Source: Chara braunii (taxonomy: Eukaryota > Streptophyta > Charophyceae > Charales > Characeae). Taken from it: 51,326 nucleotides of DNA. A program made the position numbers and the translations under genes. This document shows positions 32,262 to 41,544 of the stretch, one piece after another. The notes under the pieces were generated by a model. The model was not told where the DNA came from, searched no databases, and saw only the letters and a program-made list of their open reading frames with translations. Numbering within the stretch: the stretch's first letter is position 1; each line of letters opens with the position of its first letter. The DNA lies in assembly GCA_003427395.1 (NCBI GenBank), contig BFEA01000182.1:326707-378032 (forward strand). The letters are read 5' to 3'.

Positions 32262-32439
32262 ATTCCGGTCTTGCTAGCTCTCTGTCTTGGCAGATTTGAG
32301 TGGCTAGGGTCGGGCTCGTACCAGTGAGCTATGCTCTCTTTTTGTGGTTGGATATGTCTTGTTGGTTTTGTTGATTAAACACGGCCTAATTCTTTGCCCT
32401 GGTTTAGAGCATGGGCTGTTTGGATGTTTACGGCCGGCC

Positions 32440-32780
32440 ACGAGTTTTCTTTCGGGGGAATGTATATTTTGTGGGCTGGCGTGGAAGGCTTTCCCAGTTT
32501 TTTCGGACCCTTAGCAGGGGGGGGTCGGTGTGTTCTTGCTGGAGGAGTCTTCTGTCTTAGGTAAGTTATCTTATCTTTCTTCCTGCTCTTTGGCAGTGAA
32601 GCAAGTGTGTAGTTCGAGATGAATGTTAGCGATGCCAATGCTGTTATATTTGTTTGTTTTTCAAAACGAGTTTTTGATTTTGTGGGCCAATGCGGAAGGA
32701 TCTCCAAGTTTTTTCTGTCCGTTGAGGGGGTCGGGTCAGTGCCTTCTTGCTGGAGTAGTCGTCTGTCTTAGGTAAGTTGC
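32440..32780 (+). repeat. Diverged ~212-bp tandem duplication, each unit ending in a splice-donor-like site
   Basis: The segment from TTTTGTGGGC to GTCTTAGGTAAGTT occurs at 32467-32567 and again at 32678-32778. Both contain GGAAGG, a poly(T), GGGGTCGG and TTCTTGCTGGAG blocks. Both end in TAGGTAAGTT, a perfect 5' splice consensus (GT at 32561 and 32772). Confidence 0.75.
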
Positions 32781-32917
32781 CTTCTGCCCTCCATCCCCTT
32801 ATGGTTTGACGACATATGTATGCATATGTATATGTGCAAGTGTGCCGCTTTGACAGCAGATGGGCGTGTGCGCCGTGTGGGCACTTGGCGCTGAGCTACA
32901 CAAACGTGGCCAACCAC

Positions 32918-33560
32918 TTTTTTTTTTTTTTTTTTTTTTTACATAAAAGTCCAGGGTGTTGTAGAGGTCGGTTTCTGGACCCACGACAGGTACCTATCTA
33001 CAGTCAGCAACTAATTTATGGGACCCAGACCATCCTATCTTGGAGGATCCCCCTCAGACAGCCCCTACTGCAGGTTCCCCAACGATTTCCTCCACCAGAG
33101 TCTGTCTACTAACACCCGTTCTACCGGGATCCCTTAAGACAATCCCCTACTGTAGGTTCCCCACCGATACCCTCCAGCAGAGCTTGTCCCAAGCCAACCC
33201 TCCCCCCAAACGGGACCCCCATCCCACCTCAGGTCCTTGCCTCCCCCAAAGCAGAGCCTAAGGTAACCAACACACATGAGCAGTCTAACCACACACCCGT
33301 ACCTGCATCCTCATTAGACTGCTAACTGTATCAGGCAAACCCCTCATAGGCCAGGACCCAACATACAACACCATGGGCAGTCACCTGGGTGGTGCGCAGG
33401 CAGTGTCTGTAATAGCTTACCATGGTGTGCGTCCAGCCGTGCGTCATTCTAACGCCTTGCCGGTGTCCATGCATGAGGCTACGGATTTGAACCCGCAACC
33501 TCATACCACAATGCGCATTTCCAACCGGTCCTCTAACCACTGAGCTACATCAACTGGACA
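32918..33560 (-). mobile_element. SINE family 1, complete copy (643 bp), minus strand
   Basis: On the minus strand the head near 33550-33480 is tRNA-like: TGTAGCTCAGTGG carries the Pol III A box and GGGTTCAAATCC the B box. A long body follows and the element ends in CCTCTACAACACCCTGGACT, a short link and a 23-base A-run (T-run on the plus strand at 32918-32940). The 8-base direct repeat CCAACCAC at 32910-32917 and 33561-33568 flanks it. The body holds an internal 83-base duplication (GGATCCC...CCCCTACTG.AGGTTCCCC at 33044 and 33127). A second head copy is at 41260. Confidence 0.9.
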
Positions 33561-33665
33561 CCAACCACATTTTCTATTATATTGCCTATCTATACTTTTT
33601 CTTTATGGATGCCTCGTGATGATTTGTGAAGGCAATACGAGAGAGAATCTGGGGTCTTTTAAAAC

Positions 33666-33666
<1 letters not shown>

Positions 33667-33718
<52 letters not shown>

Positions 33719-33876
33719 NNNNNNNNNNNNNNNNNNNNNNNNNNNNNNNNNNNNNNNNNNNNNNNNNNNNNNNNNNNNNNNNNNNNNNNNNNNNNNNNNN
33801 NNNNNNNNNNNNNNNNNNNNNNNNNNNNNNNNNNNNNNNNNNNNNNNNNNNNNNNNNNNNNNNNNNNNNNNNNNNG

Positions 33877-33949
<73 letters not shown>

Positions 33950-33965
33950 GCGCGCGCGCGCGCGC
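33667..33965 (+). repeat. (CA)n, assembly gap, (CT)n and (CG)n
   Basis: CA repeats lie at 33667-33718, 157 N bases at 33719-33875, CT repeats to 33946, then CG repeats to about 33965. The gap is probably a collapsed microsatellite. ORFs spanning it are meaningless. Confidence 0.97.
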
Positions 33966-34047
33966 ACCGAGAGAAAGACAGAGACAGAGGGAGGGTGCAT
34001 GTTCCCTCCCAATAGCCCGCGTTTTTTTTTGTTTTTGTTTTTTGTTC

Positions 34048-34049
<2 letters not shown>

Positions 34050-34100
<51 letters not shown>

Positions 34101-34112
34101 ATCAATCAGTCG

Positions 34113-34155
<43 letters not shown>

Positions 34156-34170
34156 CATCAGTCAACCAGC
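34050..34170 (+). repeat. (AATC)n microsatellite
   Basis: About 25 AATC units with a few CGATC and CAGTC variants. The minus strand reads GATT, the same tetramer as at 32061. Confidence 0.95.
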
Positions 34171-34283
34171 AAACAAAATACAACGAGTCAATCAAACAAT
34201 CAATCAACTTTTCTTTTTAGTAAGTTTTTACTCGTTTTAAATGTTATTATTTTTTTTAAATCTAAGAATAGAAAGAAAAAAAA

Positions 34284-34323
34284 GGGTCGTAGAGCACAAA
34301 ATGCTCTACAAGACTACAACCCC
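34284..34323. other. Hairpin GGGTCGTAG...CTACAACCC with inner perfect stem
   Basis: GGGTCGTAG pairs outwardly with CTACAACCC, and an inner GTAGAGCA/TGCTCTAC stem is perfect. It is preceded by an A-run and followed by a T-run. Similar hairpins lie at 51081-51107 and 51278-51310. Confidence 0.55.
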
Positions 34324-34361
34324 TTTTTCCCTCCCCTATTTTTCCTATGGTGGGAACATCT

Positions 34362-34450
34362 GTACAGCTGTCGTACGGACGACCATTCAAACATTTGTAC
34401 GGCCGTACGACAAAACCCCTGTACGACGTACGGGGCTCGACACAGCCCAC
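34362..34450. repeat. Cluster of GTACGGCCGTACG palindromes, right
   Basis: TTGTACGGCCGTACGACA contains a perfect palindrome. CTGTACGACGTACGGGGCTC and CGTACGGACG lie close by. It resembles 31845-31925. Confidence 0.55.
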
Positions 34451-34556
34451 GGGTACGGGACGCTGTGTGCGGTGTGAGGTTGCAGATCACAGCCCACCCT
34501 AGGGGAAAGAGATTGGGTTGCTGTCCAAGGGGAGCCGGACAAGATAGTCAACTTAG

Positions 34557-35965
34557 TTGACAGCCATCCACATGGGGAAGTCCTGGTTGCATAAACAGCA
34601 AAACAAGTGGCTCACCTGGATAATCCCGGAGGAAGTCCGCTGGTTGAACAAGGCTCAAGTCTATAGGATTCGGGTGCTACGTGACCAAGAGTGCTGCTTA
34701 GCGTACACATCAGGGCGACCACTGGACCATTTGGCCTTCGACCCAGCGGCCTGGTCTTGGACCTTCCCCCTGATGAAAGGCAAAACTAGATGAGTGCACT
34801 TGCACTCCCTATAAGTCAAGTCAACATACTGAATGCTACGTCCTCAGGTGGATCTGAAGGATAGTGTCATACACAGATGGATGCAGCAGTTGAATGTAGG
34901 AAGGGACACACTACACCCTGTCAGATGGTTCACAGGAGCCAAGGCCAAACCAGCCCAAATAGCGTCCCTGCAGTGACAAATAGCCCACCGCTACTTGCCC
35001 ACAAATAACTGGGTAATACATCAGACGCACTTGCAACAGCGGGGCTAGGCCCTCCCATTGTGCAAACTTCGCTGTGGCGGTTTCCCCTCCCGAAAGATCT
35101 TGAAGACTATCTAGCACATTTGCACGCAGTGCCTAGGCTCGATCTGGACTTGGGAGATGGTGGGACCGCATTTGGAGACAGCTGGGCACGGAACAGCGAT
35201 GGCCATGGGACTGGCGGGCAATCCTGTCTGGGGCCTGGCAGCCAGAGCACGTCTCTCTTTTTGTAAGTAACATGTTCAACATTGGGAGGAAGGTTGTGCT
35301 ATGGGACCTGGAGACACTGCACTTTCGAAATGGAAGGTGTACACTTGGATGGCCTTATTGAAACAAATGAACAGCATGAACCAACCGAACTTGAAGCACA
35401 ATGGGAGGCAGCAGACTAAAAAATGGCCTCTTTACATACAAAAGCAGGTATCAAGGCACAGATAAAACAATCCTGTAACAGTTGGCTTGGGGGGGACAAG
35501 TGGGGCTGGATGGCAGAGGTGGTGTGGCAATGGGGGCAGGGAGATGGTCAGAGCCTCTCTCATCAGAGACTTCAAATTATCCTTCCACAAGTGGACGACC
35601 CCCTTTTTCTCTGGCAGAACTGCAATGGTATGGGGGGCGGTATTTGAATGGTTGGTTTTGGTTTTGGATGGTAAAGGCGATTGCTTGTTTTAGTCAGAAC
35701 ATCAGGTGAGCCCCATCAGGGCTGAAGAGGCAGTCTGACCCCTTGGTACCCCCTGGGCAATTTGTGCTGTTGGGTTGAAGCTTGAGGCATTTCTTCAAAA
35801 AGCTTCTTTGGGTTCTTGAATGTTCTCAAGCCAAAGCCGGGTAACGGCCCCGGTATCCTCTTTTTGATCTTTACATTGCCATAAGGGACACTGGGCCTGG
35901 TTCCCAGTGCGTGCTGGTCCCAACAAACAGATTGGTGCTTTCTTCAAAAATAAAAAAGAAAACAA
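34557..35965 (+). mobile_element. LINE copy B, 5'-truncated, degenerate
   Basis: This is the same family as copy A: RIRVLRDQECCLAYTSGRPL (34664-34723) matches copy A near 23860, and ASLQ.QIAHRYLPTNNWVI (34964-35023) followed by FPSRKI matches the zf-RVT region, with stops. ELQWYG occurs near 35617-35634. The 3' end GGGACACTGGGCCTGG followed by CAACAAACAGATTGGTGC (35885-35937) and an A-rich tail (35945-35967) closes the copy. Confidence 0.8.
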
Positions 35966-35970
35966 AAAAG

Positions 35971-36199
35971 GGTCTGGGATGGAGTCTTATGTTGATCCCC
36001 GGGTCTTATCTCTATCTGGTGGTACCCAGACTTCAGACAGTTGTGGGTGCTTTCCTTTGTCCAGCAGGTTTCGGTCACCTATCTTTGTTTTTATGTCCTG
36101 CAGCTGTGGGCGCTTTCCTCTCCCGGCAGCTATAGGGTCACTTCTCTTTCAAGAAAATGGAAATTGTTTTGGAGGAATGTTACGAGGCGCTGATCAACC
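35971..36199. other. Junction between LINE copies B and C
   Basis: No gene. CAGACTTCAGACAGTTGTGG and CAGCTGTGGGCGCTTTCCTC-like phrases (36027-36130) form a short imperfect duplication with GGGTGCTTTCCT. It is probably the 5' untranslated part of LINE C. Confidence 0.4.
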
Positions 36200-36211
36200 A
36201 GGCACGTGTAG

Positions 36212-37704
36212 TTGTCATTGAGAAAAGGGAATCTTCTTCCACAAGGAGCATGCAATCGTCTGGTTGCGGACAGGTGGCGGATGCATCTGAAAAAGAAACA
36301 GCAGAACCAGGGTGTCTTTACTGACCCATTTAAAGATGCATTCGGGCCTGCACCTATGGAGGTAGATTCTCAACAAGTTCCAGACGACATAGCAATGGTT
36401 GATTCTGCCTCCAACACTCAGGGGGAAGATCAATCACAGATCCCGCTGGAACAAGAAGTTATTCAATTTACTGATTGGCTACTCCAACAGTTAAAGATTA
36501 AATTTGGAGAAGTCACAGTTGAACCACCAGTACCTTTCCCATGCGTCGGCCGCGGGTACTGCGCACTGGCCCGAAAGTCAAGACTGGCCTGCCGATTCGA
36601 TTTATCGGCGGCCACCCTTCCGTTTCAGGCCAGCGCGTTACCCAGCGCCCCTCTGAAAAAATAGCTGGGAAAGGTACTGGTGGTTTGAGTTCTGGGACGA
36701 AACCTACGTGCATGTAATCAATTTATTAAATGGGAGTGAAAGCCTGAAAACTTGAAAAGAGTTCTTAACACATTGGCCGGTGGTTAGTCAGAGGATGCTA
36801 CAGGTGGTGGAAAAACTTTTTCACCCCCCAAGTCCACAACAGTCGGAGGAGGTGTCCGAGGAGCAAGCTATTTCCTCTGAGCTGGTTCCATTTATTCAAC
36901 CCTCCCCACCTCCTCACTACAAGAGTTAACTGGCCCGTCTGGGATGACGCAGGCTTCGGTAAGCACGGGAATTGTAGAAAATGTTATTAGTTTGGAGCCT
37001 GTTGATATCCCTTTGACCACAAAGAATGTTGATGGTATTGACGACAATGAGCAGGCAACGGAGGAGGAGAAGGAACTACAGGAGTTTGCAATGACGGGGG
37101 AAGTACCTGCATCCACTGGGACTGAAGTATTGTTGGTCCTGCACGAAACACAAGTAACACAGTCTCAGCAGCAGCAAGGACTTCAGCTACAGCAGATGTC
37201 TCGGCTGCCGCAGGCTGGACAACAGCGAGCTCAGGGGTTGCAGTATCAGGATCTGTTTCTACCACAAGAACACTTACATCAGCAAAGTCAACAGTTGTAC
37301 TCTGATTGGTTGTTGCGCCAGCAGGCAGCAGCTGTGGGGGCCGGATTACCAGTGGAGGCAACACCAATGCAGGATATTCCGCTTCAGCAGCTACTGAAGC
37401 CTTAGTATCTTTTCCTCCCCCAGTATCACACGGAATGGGTAAAAGGTTGAAACTCAAACAGATATTGGAAAAAGGACAGGTGGTAAAACCACAGAACTAT
37501 AGGGAATTTAATTATCCCGGTTGGCAAGAATGGGGTGCAATGGGAAATGCCGGCAAATGGGAAATTGGTTTGTCCCCAATGGAACATGACCAATATGGGG
37601 GAGTCATGTTGAGGGGCGGGTCAACATATGTGGAATATCCAAGTGTTGGAGATAGGACTTCAAAAGGGATCTCCATGATTTCCTGCCCAAACACTTTGAC
37701 CTAG
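36212..37704 (+). pseudogene. LINE ORF1 remnant
   Basis: The frame starting at 36212 opens MSLRKGNLLPQGACN and has a basic patch (MHLKKKQQNQ). It is broken by the MITE at 36523. Taking out the MITE and one TTGA rejoins GEVTV to EFWDETYVHVINLLNGSE. Later parts are acidic (36944 onward), then Gln-rich (about 37160-37330, with repeated QQ). A last block has MGKRLKLKQILEKGQ and PGWQEWGAMGNAGKWE. No CCHC knuckle is visible. ORF1 products chaperone LINE RNA. Assignment as ORF1 rests on position before the endonuclease, not on a recognised domain. Confidence 0.55.
36523..36684. mobile_element. MITE family M, copy 2 (162 bp)
   Basis: The left end is ACCACCAGTACCTTTCCCA and the right end is its complement TGGGAAAGGTACTGGTGGT, an exact 19-base inverted repeat. 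Exact 4-base direct repeats TTGA flank it (36519-36522 and 36685-36688). The core holds GGCCTGCCGATTCGATTTAT, shared with copy 1 in inverse orientation. Removing the element plus one TTGA restores LINE ORF1 reading, so the ends are certain. Non-coding. Confidence 0.92.
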
Positions 37705-38000
37705 CCCAGCAAGCGACTCTTACGGAATCGGGGGATAGGGCTCATATGGTCGAAAAATATATCTTTGTTCGGTTTGAAGAAAACAAAGAAGCTGGTCTTA
37801 AATGGTTTTCACACCATTCTTTATTGGAATTACAGAATTTGAAAATAAAAGTCAATGCTGTCTGGTCAGTCTAAGATGTGGTGGCCTTTTTATGTTCGCT
37901 GCTGCGCCGCGGGGTCCTTCAATCCCTTTCAGTATTGGAAAGCGGTAATTGGGACAAACCAGATGGGGGCTATAGGGGTATTAGGGGCTATGAATAATTA

Positions 38001-38215
38001 GTGATGGTCCTGATGGAGGACATACAAGCGCAGTATGGGAAGAATCCCAATTGGCATCGGGTTATTAAAGAGACTGAGCTGGACCTAAGATCAATTAATG
38101 TGAACGGATTGGCCACGACGAATGTGGAAAAGAGAAGGGCCTTGATGGAACAATTCAAAGGGGTGGGGGGGAGAAGCTGGCCGGATCTGATATGTAATCA
38201 AGAGACCCATCTTAC
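38001..38215 (+). pseudogene. LINE ORF2 start: AP-endonuclease N-terminal part
   Basis: INVNGL (38093-38110) is the conserved N-containing opening of the endonuclease domain. DLICNQETHL (38184-38213) carries the QETH box whose Glu binds the metal. The domain nicks target DNA to prime reverse transcription. Homology then stops where the LTR-like segment begins; the fold resumes at 39618 with GDFN. Confidence 0.8.
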
Positions 38216-39617
38216 CAATTCACCTGCTCAACCCATGCAGTCAGCGGTACCGGTCCAGTCAGTCCCAGTCCAGTCCAGCAAGTACCATGCGGGACTGTGT
38301 GCACCATGGGCCGATGGAAAACGGCAGACCAGCGAGTTACAGAGGTATAAGTCAAGAGGCGGCGCCCAGCCATTCATTCATTCCTGCGTAAGCCATGCGG
38401 AAGCGCTGCCACAGCGACTTGTGCGAGGTGGTCTGCAGTGAGCCCGAAGACGAAGTGGGCGAGAAGGAAGCTAGCCATAGCGATAGGGTAGCAGCGGCCA
38501 TAGCCGCCATAGCTGATAGGAGGGAGAGTAGCGTGTATGAGTGTGTGAGTGTACAATGTGTTGCGTGTGGGATATCCAGGGTGATCCTGTGTGTGAACAA
38601 CAGTGTTGAGTAAGTGACGAACAGAGAGTTGTGCAGGCGATGTGCCGCCATAGCCGATTAAAGTGAACTTGTATCTGAGCTGCGTTCTTGGTTACTACAT
38701 CTCTGAGTTCTGAGTGGGTGCTTGACGCCAGCTTACTGCGCAACCTGTTGGCATGCATGTGCAGTGTGAATGAAAGCGAGTCTGATACGAGTGTCAGTTC
38801 GTCTCCATTTGGAGCACCTGTTCTATTTGTCCCAAAGAAGGAGGGAAAGCTTAGAATGTGCATCGACTATAGGGGTCTTAATGTTATCACAGTGAAGAAT
38901 GCGGAGCCACTGCCCCGTATAGATGATCTTTTAGATCGGGTGCAGGGTTGCAAGTATTTTTCGAAGATAGATCTGAAGTCTGGATATCATCAGATAGAGG
39001 TCCATTATGATGATCAGTATAAGACCGCGTTCCGGACTAGATATGGGCACTACGAGTTTGTAGTTATGCCCTTTGGACTAACCAACGCGCCAACAACTTT
39101 TCATCGCGGTGGTTATATAGGTTTGTAGTAGTTTATTTAGATGACATTCTAGTGTTCAGTAGGACCCTCCAGGAGCATGGGGGTCATCTGAGGCAGGTCT
39201 TGAAAAAGCTGAGAGATGTCAACTTCAAGATCAACGCAAAGAAGTGCGAATGGGCAAAGACCCAAGTTTTGTATTTAGGCCATGTCTTAGACGGAGACGG
39301 TATTAAGCCAGAAGATAGCAAGATCACAGCAATTAAAGATTGGCCTACACCCCGCATGTTGACAAAATTGTGGTAGTTCTTAGGCCTAGCAAATTACTAT
39401 AGGAAGTTTGTACGCAACGTTTCCACCATCGCTGCACCCCTTCGCAAGTTGCTGAAGAAAGAAGCAATTAAGAAGTGGGACAAGGACTGCACGTCTGCCA
39501 TGAAAAAGTTGAAGCAGGCGTAGCTGATCCCCTTTAAAGCACGTCTGCACCCCTTCGCAGGTTGCTGAAGAAAGAAGCAATCTGGAAGTGGGACAAGGAC
39601 TGCACGTCTGCCATGTA
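38216..39617 (+). mobile_element. Gypsy/LTR fragment inserted in LINE C endonuclease
   Basis: The left part (about 38216-38795) is LTR-like, with AGGTATAAGTC (38344-38354) as a TATA-type box and no coding. It joins directly to gypsy RT at about 38797, so gag, protease and the RT N-terminus are deleted. It is flanked on both sides by LINE endonuclease sequence. The right end carries a short tandem duplication. Confidence 0.7.
38797..39530 (+). pseudogene. pol: Gypsy reverse transcriptase fragment
   Basis: [20 protein letters not shown] and CIDYRGLN are followed by [49 protein letters not shown] and, after a small deletion and frame change, [13 protein letters not shown] with the catalytic YLDD intact (39134-39145). 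Then come KCEWAKTQVLYLGHVLDGDG, a TAG stop at 39374-39376, and [12 protein letters not shown]. Unlike the 4687 copy, both catalytic Asp residues remain. It is better conserved than the element at 772 and represents a different family member. Confidence 0.9.
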
Positions 39618-39622
39618 GTTGC
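39431..39622 (+). repeat. Short tandem duplication, ~113-bp period
   Basis: GCACCCCTTCGCAAGTTGCT followed by GAAGAAAGAAGCAAT.. and GGGACAAGGACTGCACGTCT is at 39434-39503 and again at 39547-39616 with few changes. It lies at the right edge of the gypsy fragment. Confidence 0.9.
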
Positions 39623-41258
39623 TCTAGTGGGTGATTTCAATGTTGTTGGACAGATGGAAGATTACCTCTCCTTGCCCACCTTACATTAAGGAAGATGAGA
39701 GGGTAATCCAATCCCTATGCTCTTATGAACATCTGTCTGATACGTTTTGTCGTTTGTTTCTCCAGGAATGTCTGTTCACTTGCATTCGTAATAGTCAAAG
39801 CTCGTGGTCGAGTGTGAATCATAAGATGTGTGTTATCCTTTTGTCATTCAGAAAAAAAATGACTAAGGGAAATGGTTTTGTAAACTAAATACCTCTCTAC
39901 TCTCTCAATATCAATTTCGTAAATATGTCCAGGATGTTTGGGACTATTGGCGTACAACAAAGGAAAAACTTGATTCTCTGGTGACTTGGTTTGACAATGG
40001 TTTAGAGTTCTTAGCCAAAAATTGTAATGAATATTTCAAATTATTGGCCAAAAATAAATTCCTTTAAAAAACTGAATATAGAAGAACAAATTCTTAATTA
40101 CGAACTAAATGATCATCTAGATGATCTGAACCCAGTAGACCTTCTGGATCTCAGGAAACAACTTCTTACGTTTACTCAACAACGTTGGCAAGGGGAGTAA
40201 GCTAACAGCTGCTAACTAAATTCCAGACTGAAGGTCAAATGAATTTTGTATTTTGTACTTTAGCAAAAACACGCTCTACGCACACATGCATTGAATGGTT
40301 CTTGGATCCAATGGATGTCTGCATTGAACAGTTGTTGGATCCAATGGATGCTTTGGGAGTCGTCTTGTCTTCATATTTAGGAGGGAGTTTGAAAATAGGA
40401 TACACATTTTTCAAAAATTTATTTACTTCTTAAAAAAACCCGGTAAATCAAAAGGAGGACAATCAAGCAATTGACAATTTTTTAATTCCTTGAACACAAA
40501 CACTTACTAACACTCAAAAGGAACATTCGGAGATACCTCTAACAAAGGAAGAGATTTGAACAATATTGCTCTAAATGGAGGGAGGCAGAACCCCAGGTAT
40601 TGATGGTCACCCAAAATGATTTTGGGAAACATTTTGGTTCACTCTATCTGCTCACTTGATGATTTTTTTTGTTTCGTCTACGAATCCGGCCAGATGGGAG
40701 AATTGGTGGGGCAAAGGATTCTTACTTTGCTATACAAGAAGAGTCACAAAACCAATATAAAAAATTATTGACCGATCACCTTATGAACAGTGTTGTACAA
40801 GTTCATGGTCAAGGTTTTGGCCAATTGTCTAATTCCTATTATGGCTGATATAATACACACTTATCAGACCGGGCTCATTAAACGACCAGTACTTGGCCCA
40901 TACATCGGCTGTGGGCGCTTCCCGTTAACGCGCTGTGACCGATGGGTTTCAGGGTACCAGAACATAATGGTAGGAGGCGCAAGCCAAAATTGAAACAAAA
41001 CTTAACGCCTTCGGTTCGACAAAACTTGGCGCGTAGGGCGTTTCTCGGCTTGGCATCAATAGATGGTCCAAGTACTGGTGGTTTAAGGAGAGACATATTC
41101 AAGATAATCTTCTATTAATCGATGAAATGGTTAAACTCACACGTCATGCAACCTTTGTATTTATAGATTTTGAAAAGGCATATGATCATGGGGATTGGCG
41201 TTTTCTAGATGCTTGCCTTCAAAAAGTGAATTTGGTCCTAGCTTAAGACGATGGGTTG
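39618..41258 (+). pseudogene. LINE ORF2: endonuclease end and reverse transcriptase start (copy C)
   Basis: VALVGDFNVV (39618-39647) is the GDFN endonuclease box. Frames then break many times. Recognisable RT pieces are TPGIDGHPK near 40593, VYESGQMGELVGQRILTLLY near 40677, VLYKFMVKVLANCLIPIMAD (40790-40852) and YQTGLIK interrupted by the MITE. After the MITE the text continues ERHIQDNLLLIDEMVK and FVFIDFEKAYDHGDWRFLDA, with the motif A Asp. It ends in FGPSLRRWVEF at 41258, where the SINE begins. Confidence 0.85.
40882..41082. mobile_element. MITE family M, copy 3 (201 bp)
   Basis: The left end is ACGACCAGTACTTGGCCCAT; the complement of the right end is ACCACCAGTACTTGGACCAT (two mismatches in 20). 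Exact TTAA direct repeats flank it at 40878-40881 and 41083-41086. Removing the element plus one TTAA joins YQTGLIK to ERHIQDNLL in frame, inside a conserved RT block. The core is GC-rich and non-coding. Confidence 0.93.
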
Positions 41259-41500
41259 AGTTCAGTTGTTGTAGCTCAGTGGTTATAACACTGGTTGGAA
41301 ATGCGCATTGTGGTATGAGGTTGCGGGTTCAATACTTTGCAGTCTTTCGGATGGACACTGACGGGGTGTTAGAATGATGCACGGCTGGACACACACCCCC
41401 TTGGGCTGACGCATGGTAAGCTATTACAGACACTGCCTGCGCACCACCCAAGGATTGTCGAGGGTGCTATATGTCGGGTCTTGATACTGCATGGGTTTCT
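41259..41500 (+). mobile_element. SINE family 1, head portion
   Basis: The head TTGTAGCTCAGTGGTTATAA and GCGCATTGTGGTATGAGGTT match the complete SINE at 32918-33560, as do ATGGTAAGCTATTACAGACA and CTGCCTGCGCACCACCCA. The A box is intact; the B box GGTTCAATAC is decayed. Similarity fades near 41490. It sits at the break in LINE C RT. Confidence 0.85.
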
Positions 41501-41544
41501 TGTCACTGTTACTCGTGGTTGTTTTGTTCATCTCCTCAGTTTGG

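Noticed and set aside
33586-34560. ORFs of up to 314 codons spanning the CA/CT repeats and the N gap
   Set aside because: They consist of dinucleotide-repeat peptides and undefined bases; no coding evidence.
41265-41340. A genuine tRNA gene
   Set aside because: A and B boxes are present, but the cloverleaf does not close convincingly, and the same sequence heads a dispersed SINE at 33560.
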